Origin: Mesorhizobium loti
Lineage (GTDB): Bacteria > Pseudomonadota > Alphaproteobacteria > Rhizobiales > Rhizobiaceae
Length of the DNA stretch: 64,000 bases
Reading direction: 5' to 3'
Assembly (NCBI GenBank): GCA_014189435.1
Contig: CP050295.1
Span: 591,883 to 655,882, forward strand
Part shown: in pieces, positions 49,330 through 58,283 of the stretch
Layout of the letters: each line of letters begins with the position of its first letter
Position numbering within the stretch: the stretch's first letter is position 1
Made by a program: the position numbers and the translations under genes
Notes under the pieces: model-generated
What the model was told of the DNA's origin: nothing
What the model saw: only the letters and a program-made list of their open reading frames with translations
Databases searched by the model: none

Positions 49330-50050
49330 TGCAGGGGAGATACGTTCAGCGTTGTCGGTGATCCTTAGACGCTTGGTCGTCGAGCGCTGCCTGGCCCAAA
49401 TGAACGCAACCGCCGCCTCTCTTCGTGCCACGTCGAGTCCGGCGTGGCGCCCTGCTTGATGTCAACGCTCTCGCGCAAGAAGGATGGCAATGATCCAGTG
49501 GACACCGCGTTTAGTTCCCCGAAGCTGCGTTGGTGGCCCGCTGAAAAAACTTCGCATCGAAGGCGGGGAGCACAGACGCGCTCAGGCCGGCGGGTCACTG
49601 ACCGGCAGCGGCTATTGATAGCGCAGTGGCGCAGCCTGGACGCGCCGGAAGCGTAGGACGACCGAATGGATATCCAGGTGATGCGCACGCAGTAGCACCG
49701 TAGGTTGGGCGGCCGACGCACGGATCGCAGACGTTTAATACCGGCACAAACAGGCGTCGCGTGCGTGCAATCGGTGACTAAGAGGGAGCGGAGAGCAGGA
49801 GTACGGCCACAGCACAGCCTGATGGCAGGCGGCAACCGGCGTCACCTGTGAGGAGGACCGCACCGACGGTGGGCGCTCAGTCACGGCCTGACATGTCCTG
49901 GCTTTCTTTGCGCCATCTTAAGGCGACAACATCATTCGCGTCACTACAACTGCCGCGCTAGAACCGACTGTCCACATCATGACCTTGCCGCGCACGAAGG
50001 CCAGATCGTGCACGACCATTTATTTTGCGGTAGCGCCGCATTTTGTTGAG
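49330..50050. other. relic region before nopC, nothing firmly recognised
   Basis: About 720 bases. A minus-strand frame at 49835-49365 is open for 156 codons, but its composition (Arg/Cys-rich) looks like a chance frame over decayed mobile DNA. I found no conserved motif. Confidence 0.3.
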
Positions 50051-50052
50051 AC

Positions 50053-50085
50053 TCGTCAGCTTCTCGAAAGCTCACGCTCATAGCT
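50053..50085 (+). promoter_or_regulatory. tts box upstream of nopC-nopA operon
   Basis: TCGTCAGCTTCTCGAAAGCT, then CACGCTCATAGCTTGAGG. This is the best tts box in the window, 59 bases upstream of the nopC start. Confidence 0.92.
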
Positions 50086-50143
50086 TGAGGAGATTGAGCT
50101 TGTTACGCGTCGCCGCCAATGGAAACAGATGCCGGAGTAACTG

Positions 50144-50425
50144 ATGGTCGCAGCAATTGGTAGTGGAGGTGGCAACATCGGTGTTTCCTTGGCCCAAAAG
50201 GGCCGTGGACATTCGAATGGACAGCCGCATCAAGGATCCACCGGGTCTTCTAGTCAGAGCAGGCCGGTTGGCGGGAGCGAACCGGCGGATCGTCCAACCA
50301 TTTCTGACCAAGCTGCAGTTCAAAGCGAGTTCGAAAGCACTCTTCGTGCGGTTGCGCTGCAAATTGCGAGCGATGCCATGGATGAAGCGGAGGATGCTAT
50401 GGCAGAAACTGAAGAGGATGCCTGA
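50144..50425 (+). CDS. nopC: NopC-like secreted T3SS protein
   Basis: A 93-residue protein rich in Gly, Ser and Gln at the N-terminus and acidic-helical at the C-terminus (FESTLRAVALQIASDAMDEAEDAMAETEEDA). It directly precedes the needle gene nopA, as NopC does in NGR234. GGAG lies 7 bases before the ATG. I assign NopC from position, size and composition; sequence motifs are few. Confidence 0.72.
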   Translation: MVAAIGSGGGNIGVSLAQKGRGHSNGQPHQGSTGSSSQSRPVGGSEPADRPTISDQAAVQSEFESTLRAVALQIASDAMDEAEDAMAETEEDA

Positions 50426-50495
50426 CGTCGGATGGTCCGCGTCAGGAGGTGCGTGCTGTTGGTGACGGCACAGTTTGAACAGAAAGGAAAACAAC

Positions 50496-50711
50496 ATGAG
50501 TAAAGTAGGTACCGCTACTAGTGCGGCTGGTACTGCCGCTTCAGGTGCTGTAGACGTAGCTACCAAAGCTGCCGGGGCTGCCGCGTTCCAGGCGCAACTC
50601 GCGGAGCTAACGGCGGTTAGCTTGGAGGCTACGGCTAGGAGTATACAGCTGCGCACTCTTACGACCAACCTCAACACAATCAAGAAGGCGGCCGACGAAC
50701 GCGTTCAGTAG
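50496..50711 (+). CDS. nopA: NopA, T3SS needle/pilus subunit (SctF)
   Basis: A 71-residue needle subunit. The N-terminal half is Ala/Gly/Thr-rich (MSKVGTATSAAGTAASG) and the C-terminal half is helical and ends TTNLNTIKKAADERVQ, as in rhizobial NopA. I chose the ATG at 50496 (AAAGGA 7 bases upstream) over a longer in-frame start at 50475. A 7-base-pair hairpin lies right after the stop. Confidence 0.92.
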   Translation: MSKVGTATSAAGTAASGAVDVATKAAGAAAFQAQLAELTAVSLEATARSIQLRTLTTNLNTIKKAADERVQ

Positions 50712-50720
50712 TGTCGGAAG

Positions 50721-50741
50721 CGGGGCTCTAGAGTAGCCCCG
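50721..50741 (+). terminator. hairpin between nopA and sctD
   Basis: CGGGGCT, a seven-base loop, AGCCCCG. It is a perfect 7-bp GC-rich stem without a T run. It probably stabilises or partly terminates nopA mRNA so that the needle subunit is made in excess over downstream genes. Confidence 0.6.
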
Positions 50742-50829
50742 AACGTGCCCCCAGGTGGCGCGGTGTGGAACCAAGATGAGCCGCATGGCAATTGCCGTGC
50801 GGCTTCTCTTCTTATTCGGGAGATCATCC

Positions 50830-51720
50830 TTGAATGACGCCGTTTCCCTTCATTTCGAAGTTCTGTCGGGGCTCTATTGCGGACTGACCGGTAAGGCGGC
50901 TCTAGAAACGGGCTTGATCGGCAGTGGCCTCGATGCGGATATAATCTTCGTCGAGCAAGGACTCGCGCCGCATCATTTTCGTATGACTCTTCTTGGCAAT
51001 TCGATCGAGGTCGAGGCCCTTGCAGCCGGCCTCAGGATGGAAGACAACAGAAATATTGCGGCAGGGGAGTGCGTTGTGGTGCCCCTTCCGGTCGTCATTC
51101 ATGCAGGCGCGATGTCCATTCTCTGGTCAGTGCAGGATGCTGCGCCAGCCAGTGGGATCGGCATACCACGTCTTTCCATCTCCGTGCTTGCCTTGGTGTT
51201 ACTCGGCTCTCTCGGGATCGGCGCGCTCTCGGCCATTTTCTCCTACTACGGCAACGCTGGGGCATTGAGCGCCAATTCACCTGGTGCCGACCTTGAGTCC
51301 AAGCTGAGCAGTAACCGCGCTGACGATCAGACTAACGTGGCAGCGGCCAAAGACCTGCAACAGGAAGTCGACAAAGCGGGCCTGCTCAATATTAAGATCG
51401 GCTCGGCCAAGGGTGTTGTGACCGCTGAAGGGACCGTCACGTCTGCATCGGTCATCCGTTGGCAGAAGGTTCAGCAGTGGTTCGATCATCGCACGAAGGG
51501 CGCTCTAACACTGGTCAATGGAGTGGTCATCAAAGAGGAGAAGGCGCCATCCGCAATCGCCGTTGAAGCTGTTTGGCGCGGGCCCCTGCCGTATGTTGTA
51601 ATCGCTGGTGAGAAGTATTTTGTCGGCGCCATTTTGGATGATGGGTGGATGGTCGATCGGATCGAGGACCGTCGTGTGCTGCTCAGCCGAAATGGCCGCC
51701 TTGCTGCTCTCCCGTATTAA
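50830..51720 (+). CDS. SctD-type inner-membrane ring protein (y4yQ family)
   Basis: About 296 residues: a cytoplasmic FHA-like domain (LHFEVLSGLYCGLTGKAALETGLIGSGLDADIIFVEQGLAPHHFRMTLLG), one membrane helix (ISVLALVLLGSLGIGALSAIF), then periplasmic ring-building domains. I prefer the TTG at 50830 because GGGAG lies 7 bases upstream and the FHA fold begins there. In-frame GTG 50755, ATG 50776 and ATG 50785 would add residues that look unrelated. Its position after nopA is that of y4yQ in NGR234. Confidence 0.85.
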   Translation: MNDAVSLHFEVLSGLYCGLTGKAALETGLIGSGLDADIIFVEQGLAPHHFRMTLLGNSIEVEALAAGLRMEDNRNIAAGECVVVPLPVVIHAGAMSILWSVQDAAPASGIGIPRLSISVLALVLLGSLGIGALSAIFSYYGNAGALSANSPGADLESKLSSNRADDQTNVAAAKDLQQEVDKAGLLNIKIGSAKGVVTAEGTVTSASVIRWQKVQQWFDHRTKGALTLVNGVVIKEEKAPSAIAVEAVWRGPLPYVVIAGEKYFVGAILDDGWMVDRIEDRRVLLSRNGRLAALPY

Positions 51721-52139
51721 TGATTTCCAAGTTCGCAGGCCATATTAAGGAGAATGCCATGGTCAAGCTGCCCCACCTATCCTGTCGCCTCGCTATCGTG
51801 CGCTGCGTAAAGGCATCGTCGTCCCGCGGGACGAGTTACGGCGAATTGTGCTGCTCCGGCAGAACCGGAGCAGCTTGATCAAAGGCTAGCTGCTCCGGTT
51901 GTGGCTCGCTGCCCACGGTAGTTCTCGGGATATTCAGCTGCTGCGGCTTTTCGCGTATGCGTTCATCTCGAAGGTCATCGGCGGTGAGGCCCTTACGGTT
52001 CTGGACAGACTGGGTACCTCCTGGCAAGCACGTCCTCGCGCCTGCCTCTCGTTCTCAAGCGCAAGCGATGCCCTCTGATGGGTCTTCGAAAGCTGCGTAG
52101 CAGCAGAGCAATTCTCAAACCATCATAGAGGGGCCTCGG
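51721..52139 (+). other. sctD-rhcV intergenic region with strong hairpin
   Basis: About 420 bases without a convincing gene. A 39-codon frame from 51759 (MVKLPHLSCR…) has a fair ribosome site (AAGGAGAA) but resembles nothing I know. A perfect 10-bp stem (GCTGCTCCGG / CCGGAGCAGC) sits at 51850-51874, and GCTGCTCCGG recurs about 15 bases further on. Confidence 0.45.
51850..51874 (+). terminator. 10-bp perfect hairpin
   Basis: GCTGCTCCGG, loop CAGAA, CCGGAGCAGC. The stem is followed by TTGATC and not a long T run. It could attenuate transcription before rhcV or protect the upstream mRNA. Confidence 0.5.
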
Positions 52140-54245
52140 ATGGCCAACGTTTTGCGTAACTTCATCGAGCGTGCGCCGGCCAACCCGGACTTAATGGTCG
52201 CGTTGATGCTGCTTCTAGCCGTAGCTATGATGGTCATGCCAATCCCGATCATGGTGATCGACACGCTGATCGGATTCAATATGGGATTGGCCATACTGCT
52301 GCTATTGGTCGCCCTGTATGTCAGCACGCCACTCGATTTTTCGTCGTTGCCCGGCGTCATTTTGATATCCACGGTATTCCGTCTGGCGCTCACCATCGCA
52401 ACGACGCGACTGATCCTGGCCGAGGGGGAGGCAGGTAGCATCATCCACACCTTCGGCGATTTCGTAATCTCAGGCAATATCGTCGTAGGTTTTGTCATAT
52501 TTCTGGTCGTGACCATGGTGCAATTCATGGTCCTCGCGAAGGGCGCCGAACGTGTCGCAGAAGTGGCGGCGCGCTTCACGCTCGACGCTCTGCCGGGCAA
52601 GCAAATGGCGGTCGACGCAGAGTTACGCAACGGCCACATCGATGCCAACGAATCGCGCAGGCGGCGCGCCACATTGGAGAGGGAAAGCCAACTTTATGGC
52701 GCGATGGATGGCGCGATGAAATTTGTGAAGGGCGACGCCATTGCCGGGCTGGTGGTTATCTTCATCAACATGCTGGGTGGGATTTCGATCGGCCTGCTCT
52801 CGAAGGGCATGTCGTTCGGCGAGGTGCTGCATCACTATACTCTGCTGACGATAGGTGATGCGTTGATCTCGCAGATTCCGGCCCTGCTGCTCTCAATTAC
52901 GGCGGCGACCATCGTCACTCGCGTAACTGGGGCTGCAAGTTCCAACCTTGGTACGGACATAGTCAAGCAACTCACCGCCAGTAAGCGAGCATTGCGGCTG
53001 GCGGCCTGCGTCTTGGTTGTGATGGGGTTCGTTCCTGGTTTCCCCCTGCCCGTCTTTCTGATCTTGGCCGCAGTCTTCGCCGCGGCAAGCATTGTCAAGG
53101 GTGATGTGCCGGGCGCCGGCAAGGTCGATGCTGGAACTGCAGCGCCAGTAGAGAAGGAAACCGTCCCTGCAGAGGCATGTCCGATCGCCTTCTTCCTTGC
53201 GCCGAGCCTTACGCATGCGATCGACCAAGTTGAATTGCAACAGCACATTGCACGCGTTTCGCAACTAGTCTCAGCCGATCTCGGCATTGTCGTTCCGCGC
53301 ATCCCGGTCGCGGTCGACCAGCAGCTGCCCGAGTCGCAATTCAGGATAGATGTCGAGGGCGTGCCAGTCGAACAGGATTTGATTAATCCGACACAGCTCA
53401 CCCTCACAGACGATCTGGCGAGCATTGAATCGAGCGGCATCCCATTTCGGCATGATCCAGAAATGGACAAAATCTGGGTCGAACAAAGCCATGCGCCGGC
53501 TCTCAATGCCGCCGGCATCGGGCATCACCGTCCCAGCGAACGCCTCGCGTTGCGTATCCATGCGACCTTGACCCGCTATGCACCGCGCTTGGTGGGCATC
53601 CAAGAAACCCGCCATTTGCTGGGTCGCATGGAGCAGGAATACGCTGATCTGGTGAAGGAGGTGCTGCGCACCACGCCGATCCCTCGGATTGCCGATGTGC
53701 TGCGCCGCCTGCTGGATGAAGGTATCCCCATCCGCAATACCCGACTCGTCTTGGAGGCATTGGCCGAATGGAGCGAACGTGAGCAAAACGTCGCACTGCT
53801 CACGGAATACGTTCGTTCTGGCATGAAGCGGCAGATCTGTCACCGCTATGCCACACACGGAATCGTGCCCGCCTTCGTTATCGAACGTGAGACTGAGGAT
53901 TTCATGCGCAGCGCCGTTCGGGATTCGGCCGCAGGCCCATATCTCGTGTTAGAGGATCGGCAAAGCGAAGCGCTGCTGTCACAGATGCGTCAGATCCTTT
54001 CCAGCGCAGCACCGGGTCAGACCCTCCCTGTCGTATTGACTTCAATGGATGTCCGACGTTTCGTCCGCGGTTTTCTAAGCCGAAACGGGATCGATCTTGC
54101 TGTTCTGTCTTATCAGGACCTCGCCTCCGACTTCACGATTCAGCCCGCCGGATCGATCAAGCTCCGACTGGAACCAATATTGGAACGTCACGGAAACCGC
54201 GCAATATCGGCGTTGCCGCCAACTGACAGCCAAAGCGCTCGATGA
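52140..54245 (+). CDS. rhcV: RhcV, major export gate protein (SctV)
   Basis: A 701-residue FHIPEP-family protein. The N-terminal ~330 residues hold about eight membrane helices and the signature SSLPGVILISTVFRLALTIATTRLIL and GDALISQIPALLLSITAATIVTRV. The C-terminal ~350 residues form the cytoplasmic ring domain (from about residue 345, with EYADLVKEVLRTTPIPRIADVLRRLLDEGIPIRNTRLVLEALAEW). GAGGGGC lies just upstream of the ATG. It is complete and should be functional. It forms the nonameric gate that receives substrates from the ATPase. Confidence 0.96.
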   Translation: MANVLRNFIERAPANPDLMVALMLLLAVAMMVMPIPIMVIDTLIGFNMGLAILLLLVALYVSTPLDFSSLPGVILISTVFRLALTIATTRLILAEGEAGSIIHTFGDFVISGNIVVGFVIFLVVTMVQFMVLAKGAERVAEVAARFTLDALPGKQMAVDAELRNGHIDANESRRRRATLERESQLYGAMDGAMKFVKGDAIAGLVVIFINMLGGISIGLLSKGMSFGEVLHHYTLLTIGDALISQIPALLLSITAATIVTRVTGAASSNLGTDIVKQLTASKRALRLAACVLVVMGFVPGFPLPVFLILAAVFAAASIVKGDVPGAGKVDAGTAAPVEKETVPAEACPIAFFLAPSLTHAIDQVELQQHIARVSQLVSADLGIVVPRIPVAVDQQLPESQFRIDVEGVPVEQDLINPTQLTLTDDLASIESSGIPFRHDPEMDKIWVEQSHAPALNAAGIGHHRPSERLALRIHATLTRYAPRLVGIQETRHLLGRMEQEYADLVKEVLRTTPIPRIADVLRRLLDEGIPIRNTRLVLEALAEWSEREQNVALLTEYVRSGMKRQICHRYATHGIVPAFVIERETEDFMRSAVRDSAAGPYLVLEDRQSEALLSQMRQILSSAAPGQTLPVVLTSMDVRRFVRGFLSRNGIDLAVLSYQDLASDFTIQPAGSIKLRLEPILERHGNRAISALPPTDSQSAR

Positions 54246-54260
54246 TAGGGAAATCCAAGC

Positions 54261-54797
54261 ATGAATTCACATGAGAATGCAGTCGCTGTCGCTGCGCCGT
54301 ACTCAGTTCTCTTCGCAGTGCTCGCCATTCTGCCTCTCGCGGGTTGCACTAGCTGGAATAAGCCGGGTCTTTCAGTGAAGGAGACATCGCCACCAGAGTT
54401 GCTGGGCGCCAATAACATCGATCCGGCTATGCGCGAACGCATTTGGCGCGCAGTCAGTCAGGATTCTCAAGTGCAGGCTTTGCGGGATGATCTGAAGCAG
54501 CATCCGGACAATGTCGATGCGGCAATCCGTCTTACGAAGGCCTTGCTGGCGCAGGAACGCGCGCATGAGGCGCTTCAGGTACTCGACAGCGTCTTAGTTG
54601 CCGTCCCAGGAAATTTGCGTGCATTGAATGCGAAGGGAGTTGTCTTGGATAACGAGGGGCGGCATGACGCGGCACAAGCGCTATACCGCCAAGCTCTCGA
54701 AGCAGAGCCAGAGAATCAGATGTTGCACCATAATCTCAACCTGTCGCTAGCGTTTGACGGGAAGTCCAAACGGAGTGCGTTGGCACCATCGCGATAG
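54261..54797 (+). CDS. TPR lipoprotein of T3SS locus (y4yS family)
   Basis: A 178-residue lipoprotein: signal peptide with lipobox LAGC, then two to three tetratricopeptide-like helical pairs (HPDNVDAAIRLTKALLAQERAHEALQVLDSVLVAVPGNLRALNAKGVVLDNEGRHDAAQALYRQALEAEPENQML). It occupies the place of y4yS after rhcV in NGR234. Such proteins may act as pilotins or assembly factors of the secretin; that is inference. Part of its 3' end is duplicated as a remnant at about 57735-57840. Confidence 0.85.
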   Translation: MNSHENAVAVAAPYSVLFAVLAILPLAGCTSWNKPGLSVKETSPPELLGANNIDPAMRERIWRAVSQDSQVQALRDDLKQHPDNVDAAIRLTKALLAQERAHEALQVLDSVLVAVPGNLRALNAKGVVLDNEGRHDAAQALYRQALEAEPENQMLHHNLNLSLAFDGKSKRSALAPSR

Positions 54798-54959
54798 AGG
54801 CATAGCGGGAGCGCTGTACGCGAGCTGTGACGGCATTGGACTTACACAAGCAGACACAGCAGGTATGCAGGCGGTGTTACGTTAACTGGCGGTCAGCTTT
54901 TGGAGCATAGGGCGACAGGATGAACGGTTCGCCCGTTAGCTACAATGTAAGCGGTGTTC

Positions 54960-56492
54960 TCAGGCCACGGCCTTGAGCTCGGGCGCCGTGATGTAGGCCC
55001 AGGGCAGCAGGTCGTCGATCTGGCTATTCGGGTGGCCACTGACGATCCTGGTCAGGACATCGGTGAGGTAACCGAGCGGCTCGACGCTGTTGAGCTTGCA
55101 GGTCTCGATGAGCGAGGCGATGACGGCCCAGTGCTCGGCGCCTCCGTCGGAGCCGGCGAAGAGTGCGTTTTTGCGGTTCAGCGCGATGGGTCGGATGGAG
55201 CGCTCGACGGTGTTGGAGTCGATTTCGACGCGGCCGTCGTCGAGGAACCTGGAGAGCCCTTCCCAGCGTGAGAGCGTGTAGCGGATGGCCTCGGCGAGCT
55301 TCGTCTTCTGGCTGATGAGGCCGAGTTTCTCGCGCAGCCAAGGTTCAAAATCGGCGACGACCGGACTGCTCCTTTCCTGACGCACGGTGCGACGCTGCTC
55401 GGCCAATCGGCCGCGGATGTCGTCCTCGATCTTGTAGAGCTCGGCGATCCGCCTGAGCGCCTCGCTGGCGATCGGCGCCGGACCGGCCGCGGCCAGTTCG
55501 TAGAAGCGGCGGCGGACGTGTGCCCAGCAGAAGGCAAGCGTCACGCCGCTTTTGTCGGCCAGCACGCGATAGCCGCCATAGCCGTCGACCTGCAGGATTC
55601 CGGTGAAGCCCGCGAGATGAGCGATTGGCCGCTCCGCCTTTCGATCCGGCGCATAGACATAGGCCACACCCGGCGGATCGGCGCCATCCCATGGCCGGTC
55701 GTCGCGGGCATAGGCCCAGAGTTGCCCGGTCTTGGTTCTACCGCGGCCGGGATCGAGCACCGGCGCCGTGGTTTCGTCAGCGAAGAGCTTCGGTGAAGCC
55801 TTCAGGCTTGCAAGCAATCTCTCGTGCACCGGACGCAGATGCCAGGCGGCGCGGCCAACCCAGTCGGCGAGCGTCGAGCGATCGAGATTGATGCCCTGCC
55901 GGGCGTAGATCTGCGCCTGACGGTAGAGCGGCAGGTGATCGGCATATTTGGAGACCAGAACCTGGGCAACCGTCGCTTCGGTCGGCAAACCGCCCTCGAT
56001 CAGCCGGGCGGGCGCCGGAGCCTGCACGACAACGTCCTCGCAAGCGCGGCACGCATATTTGGGCCGGCGAACCACGATCACGCGCAGCTGCGCCGGCACG
56101 ATGTCGAGCCGCTCGCTCACGTCTTCGCCGATCCGATGCAGGCCGTTGCGGCAGCACGGGCAAGCATGGTCCTCGATGTCGACGACCATCTCGACACGAG
56201 GAAGATGGGGCGGCAGCGCGCCCCGGTTGGCCCGGCGCTTCGCAGCCTTTGCCAGACGCTCGGCGGGAGCAGACTGATCCTTCGCCTCCTTGCCGGCGGC
56301 CTCGATTTGCTCGGCCTCTTCCAATCCCAGCAGAAGCTGATCTTCCGGCAGCGTCTCGGCACGGCGGCCGAAGCGGTGACGCTGCAATTCCCTGATGATC
56401 TGGATCAGGCGGGCATTCTCAACGTCGCGCGCCAGGACCATCGCCTTCAGCGCGTCCGGATCGTCGGGAAGCTGGTCAGCCGTCATCGCCAT
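54960..56492 (-). CDS. tnpC: IS66 transposase TnpC
   Basis: A 510-residue DDE transposase. It has an N-terminal leucine-rich coiled coil (LQRHRFGRRAETLPEDQLLLGLEEAEQ), a zinc-binding CPCCRNGLHRIGED motif, the catalytic region TKTGQLWAYARDDRPW and ILQVDGYGGYRVLAD, and the C-terminal DGRVEIDSNTVERSIRPIALNRKNALFAGSDGGAEHWA motif. The gene is complete and ends at the left inverted repeat. Confidence 0.96.
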   Translation of the reverse strand: MAMTADQLPDDPDALKAMVLARDVENARLIQIIRELQRHRFGRRAETLPEDQLLLGLEEAEQIEAAGKEAKDQSAPAERLAKAAKRRANRGALPPHLPRVEMVVDIEDHACPCCRNGLHRIGEDVSERLDIVPAQLRVIVVRRPKYACRACEDVVVQAPAPARLIEGGLPTEATVAQVLVSKYADHLPLYRQAQIYARQGINLDRSTLADWVGRAAWHLRPVHERLLASLKASPKLFADETTAPVLDPGRGRTKTGQLWAYARDDRPWDGADPPGVAYVYAPDRKAERPIAHLAGFTGILQVDGYGGYRVLADKSGVTLAFCWAHVRRRFYELAAAGPAPIASEALRRIAELYKIEDDIRGRLAEQRRTVRQERSSPVVADFEPWLREKLGLISQKTKLAEAIRYTLSRWEGLSRFLDDGRVEIDSNTVERSIRPIALNRKNALFAGSDGGAEHWAVIASLIETCKLNSVEPLGYLTDVLTRIVSGHPNSQIDDLLPWAYITAPELKAVA

Positions 56493-56561
56493 GACTGGAT
56501 CAAACCATATTCGCCGACACCGGGCGACAGCAGAATCCGGGCTGATTCACTTGGTCGCGGA

Positions 56562-56918
56562 TCAGCCGGCCTGAACCGGAACGCGTGTCCGGTGCGCCTC
56601 GTGGACCCGCCGCCAGTCCAGTCCTTCGAGCAGCGCCGACAGCTGCGCGGCCGTCAGCCGCATCACGCCGTCCTGCACTTTCGGCCAGCGGAACTCGCCG
56701 TCCTCCAGGCGCTTGGCGTAAAGGCAGACGCCGGTGCCATCCCAGAAGATCAGCTTGATCCGGTCCGTCCGCTTGGCGCGGAAGACGTAAATCGCGCCAC
56801 TGAACGGATCGGCGCCCATCGTCTCACGCACAAGTGCGGCCAGCCCTTCCGCGCCCTTGCGGAAGTCAACCGGCTTCGTCGCCACCATTACCTTGACCGC
56901 CCCCGTCGGTCCGATCAC
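56562..56918 (-). CDS. tnpB: IS66 accessory protein TnpB
   Basis: A 118-residue IS66 Orf2 protein with VMVATKPVDFRKGAEGLAALV, FSGAIYVFRAKRTDRIKLIFWDGTGVCLYAKRLE and FRWP motifs. The GTG start at 56918 (GTGATCGGACCG) overlaps the tnpA stop by GTGA, the usual IS66 coupling. It is required for transposition in this family. Confidence 0.93.
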   Translation of the reverse strand: MIGPTGAVKVMVATKPVDFRKGAEGLAALVRETMGADPFSGAIYVFRAKRTDRIKLIFWDGTGVCLYAKRLEDGEFRWPKVQDGVMRLTAAQLSALLEGLDWRRVHEAHRTRVPVQAG

Positions 56919-57364
56919 GACGTCGCCTTCAGCGCGCGGATTACTGCCGCGACCGTCTTGGCGTCGGCGCCACGGCCAACGCGCATGGCGACGCCGTCGA
57001 TCTCCAGTTCGATGACGCCGGCGTCTCGGGCAGTTTTCCGTTTGCGTTGCCTTGGCGGCCGCGTCGCCGTCGGTTCCGTCGTCGGAGCCGCCACCACCGC
57101 TGGCACGAACAACGATTCCGACATCGCCACCCTCGAGGCCGCCGGCTGGCGAGCGGCCCGACGCCAGGTGAACAGTTGCTGCGGAGACAAAGCGTATCGG
57201 CGCGCGACAGCACAAACCGTCTCGTCGGTCGCGTAGCTTTCCGCCACGATCCGCGCCTTCTCCTCCAGCGACCATTCGCGCCGCCGGCCGGAGCCTGTGA
57301 AAACCTCGAACCGCCGCACCGGCTCCAGATCGCTGGACTTAAGCGTAAACTCTGAAATCGTCAT
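56915..57364 (-). CDS. tnpA: IS66 accessory protein TnpA
   Basis: A 149-residue IS66 Orf1 protein with a helix-turn-helix region (REWSLEEKARIVAESYATDETVCAVARRYALSPQQLFTWRRAARQ) and a basic C-terminal part. It is intact and starts 63 bases inside the right inverted repeat. Confidence 0.93.
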   Translation of the reverse strand: MTISEFTLKSSDLEPVRRFEVFTGSGRRREWSLEEKARIVAESYATDETVCAVARRYALSPQQLFTWRRAARQPAASRVAMSESLFVPAVVAAPTTEPTATRPPRQRKRKTARDAGVIELEIDGVAMRVGRGADAKTVAAVIRALKATS

Positions 57365-57448
57365 ATGTCGAAGCCCTCACAGGCTTCGAACATCGTCCCT
57401 CACAGCGCGATCCGAAAGGTGCGGTCAGAACACCGCTTACGCTACAAT

Positions 57449-57640
57449 CGCCACCGCCGCCCGAGGTCATTGCTCACGCGGTCCGGCTTTATTCCGATTT
57501 CCGCTGAGCTTGGGTCTGGTTGACGAAATGCTGCTGGAGCGCGGCATTGTGGTCCCCTACGAGACAATCCGTCGTTGGGTCAGGAAGTTCCGGATCGAGT
57601 ACATTCGACGACTGAGCAGGCGATGATCGACAAAGTACTT
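57449..57640 (+). mobile_element. IS6-family transposase N-terminal fragment
   Basis: RHRRPPEVIAHAVRLYSDFRLSLGLVDEMLLERGIVVPYETIRRWVRKFRIEYIRRLSRR is the N-terminal helix-turn-helix portion of an IS6-family transposase, in one or two frames. The catalytic domain is missing. The IS66 element is inserted just before this part. Confidence 0.75.
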
Positions 57641-57732
57641 GAGACGGTATTGCAGCGCGGGGCGGCGGCTCTTGCAGCGAAGCGGCAATCTGCTGCGGCG
57701 TCCCCGCCCTGGTGGTTATGCGGGGCGCATCT

Positions 57733-57840
57733 ATGATGCGACATGGCGCGGCACAAGCGCTATCTTGGCAAGCTCTCGAAACAGAGACGTTGCACTCCGG
57801 GAAGTCGAGCGGAGTGCACTGGCACGATCGCGGGCGCGGC
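57733..57840 (+). pseudogene. duplicate of the 3' end of the TPR lipoprotein gene
   Basis: ATGGCGCGGCACAAGCGCTAT and the blocks GCAAGCTCTCGAA, GGGAAGTC and GGAGTGCACTGGCAC match 54663-54795 with a ~30-base deletion and many changes. It is a short decayed copy of the gene end. Confidence 0.6.
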
Positions 57841-57854
57841 GGCCGTGGTCGTTC

Positions 57855-58214
57855 CTGATCCTGCATGCTGCGGCCGAGCCGTCGGGCACATTCCATCCCC
57901 TTTGCTAGCCTCACGAGGCGTGCACGCGAGAAGCGATGGCGCTGAGGCGAGCACCGCATGTGCTCGAGCGGGATGCCGGAACTGCACCTGATGTCGAGAC
58001 GATCTCTTCCATGGCGGGGGCGCTTGTCACGTGGTGGGAGCAGGTCAGATGGGGGGCTTGAGGCCAACGAGGTGGCGGCCGTCGAGATCGGCACGCCTGT
58101 CGCCGCCGGAACCGAGATCCACCGGTTCGGTGGCGCACTCCGGGGAGCGTATCCGGCAGCCCTGCGTGGGTCACTGTCTGGCGTGTGCGTTCCGGCAGGA
58201 CTCACAGCCGACAC
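57855..58214 (-). pseudogene. possible effector 5' fragment behind a tts-like box
   Basis: From 58214 a minus-strand frame starts MSAVSPAGTHTPDSDPRRA and stays Ser/Pro/Arg-rich for ~60 codons (SAPPNRWISVPAATGVPIST), a composition like type III secretion signals. After ~115 codons it runs into the TPR-lipoprotein remnant and IS6 DNA, so only the 5' part can be real. A tts-like site lies about 70-100 bases upstream. I do not recognise the protein. Confidence 0.3.
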
Positions 58215-58283
58215 TGTTTATGGCCCCTCTCTTGTTGATCAAGGCTCGCAAATTGCAACCCTGCCATGAATTTCCTCATTGCT

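Larger units (their letters stand above)
54947..57440. mobile_element. Complete IS66-family insertion sequence (2,494 bp)
   Basis: Terminal inverted repeats GTAAGCGGTGTTCT (54947-54960) and AGAACACCGCTTAC (57427-57440) bound three intact genes tnpA-tnpB-tnpC on the minus strand. The 8-base target duplication GCTACAAT is exact on both sides (54939-54946 and 57441-57448). The target was an IS6-type transposase remnant. Perfect ends, exact duplication and uninterrupted genes mean recent arrival. Confidence 0.96.

Noticed and set aside
49365..49835. Minus-strand frame of 156 codons as a gene
   Set aside because: Arg/Cys-rich, no ribosome site and no motif; it lies in relic DNA.
52065..52095. TCTTCGAAAGCTGCG upstream of rhcV as a tts box
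   Set aside because: Only the GAAAGCT half is present; the GTCAG half and spacing are missing.
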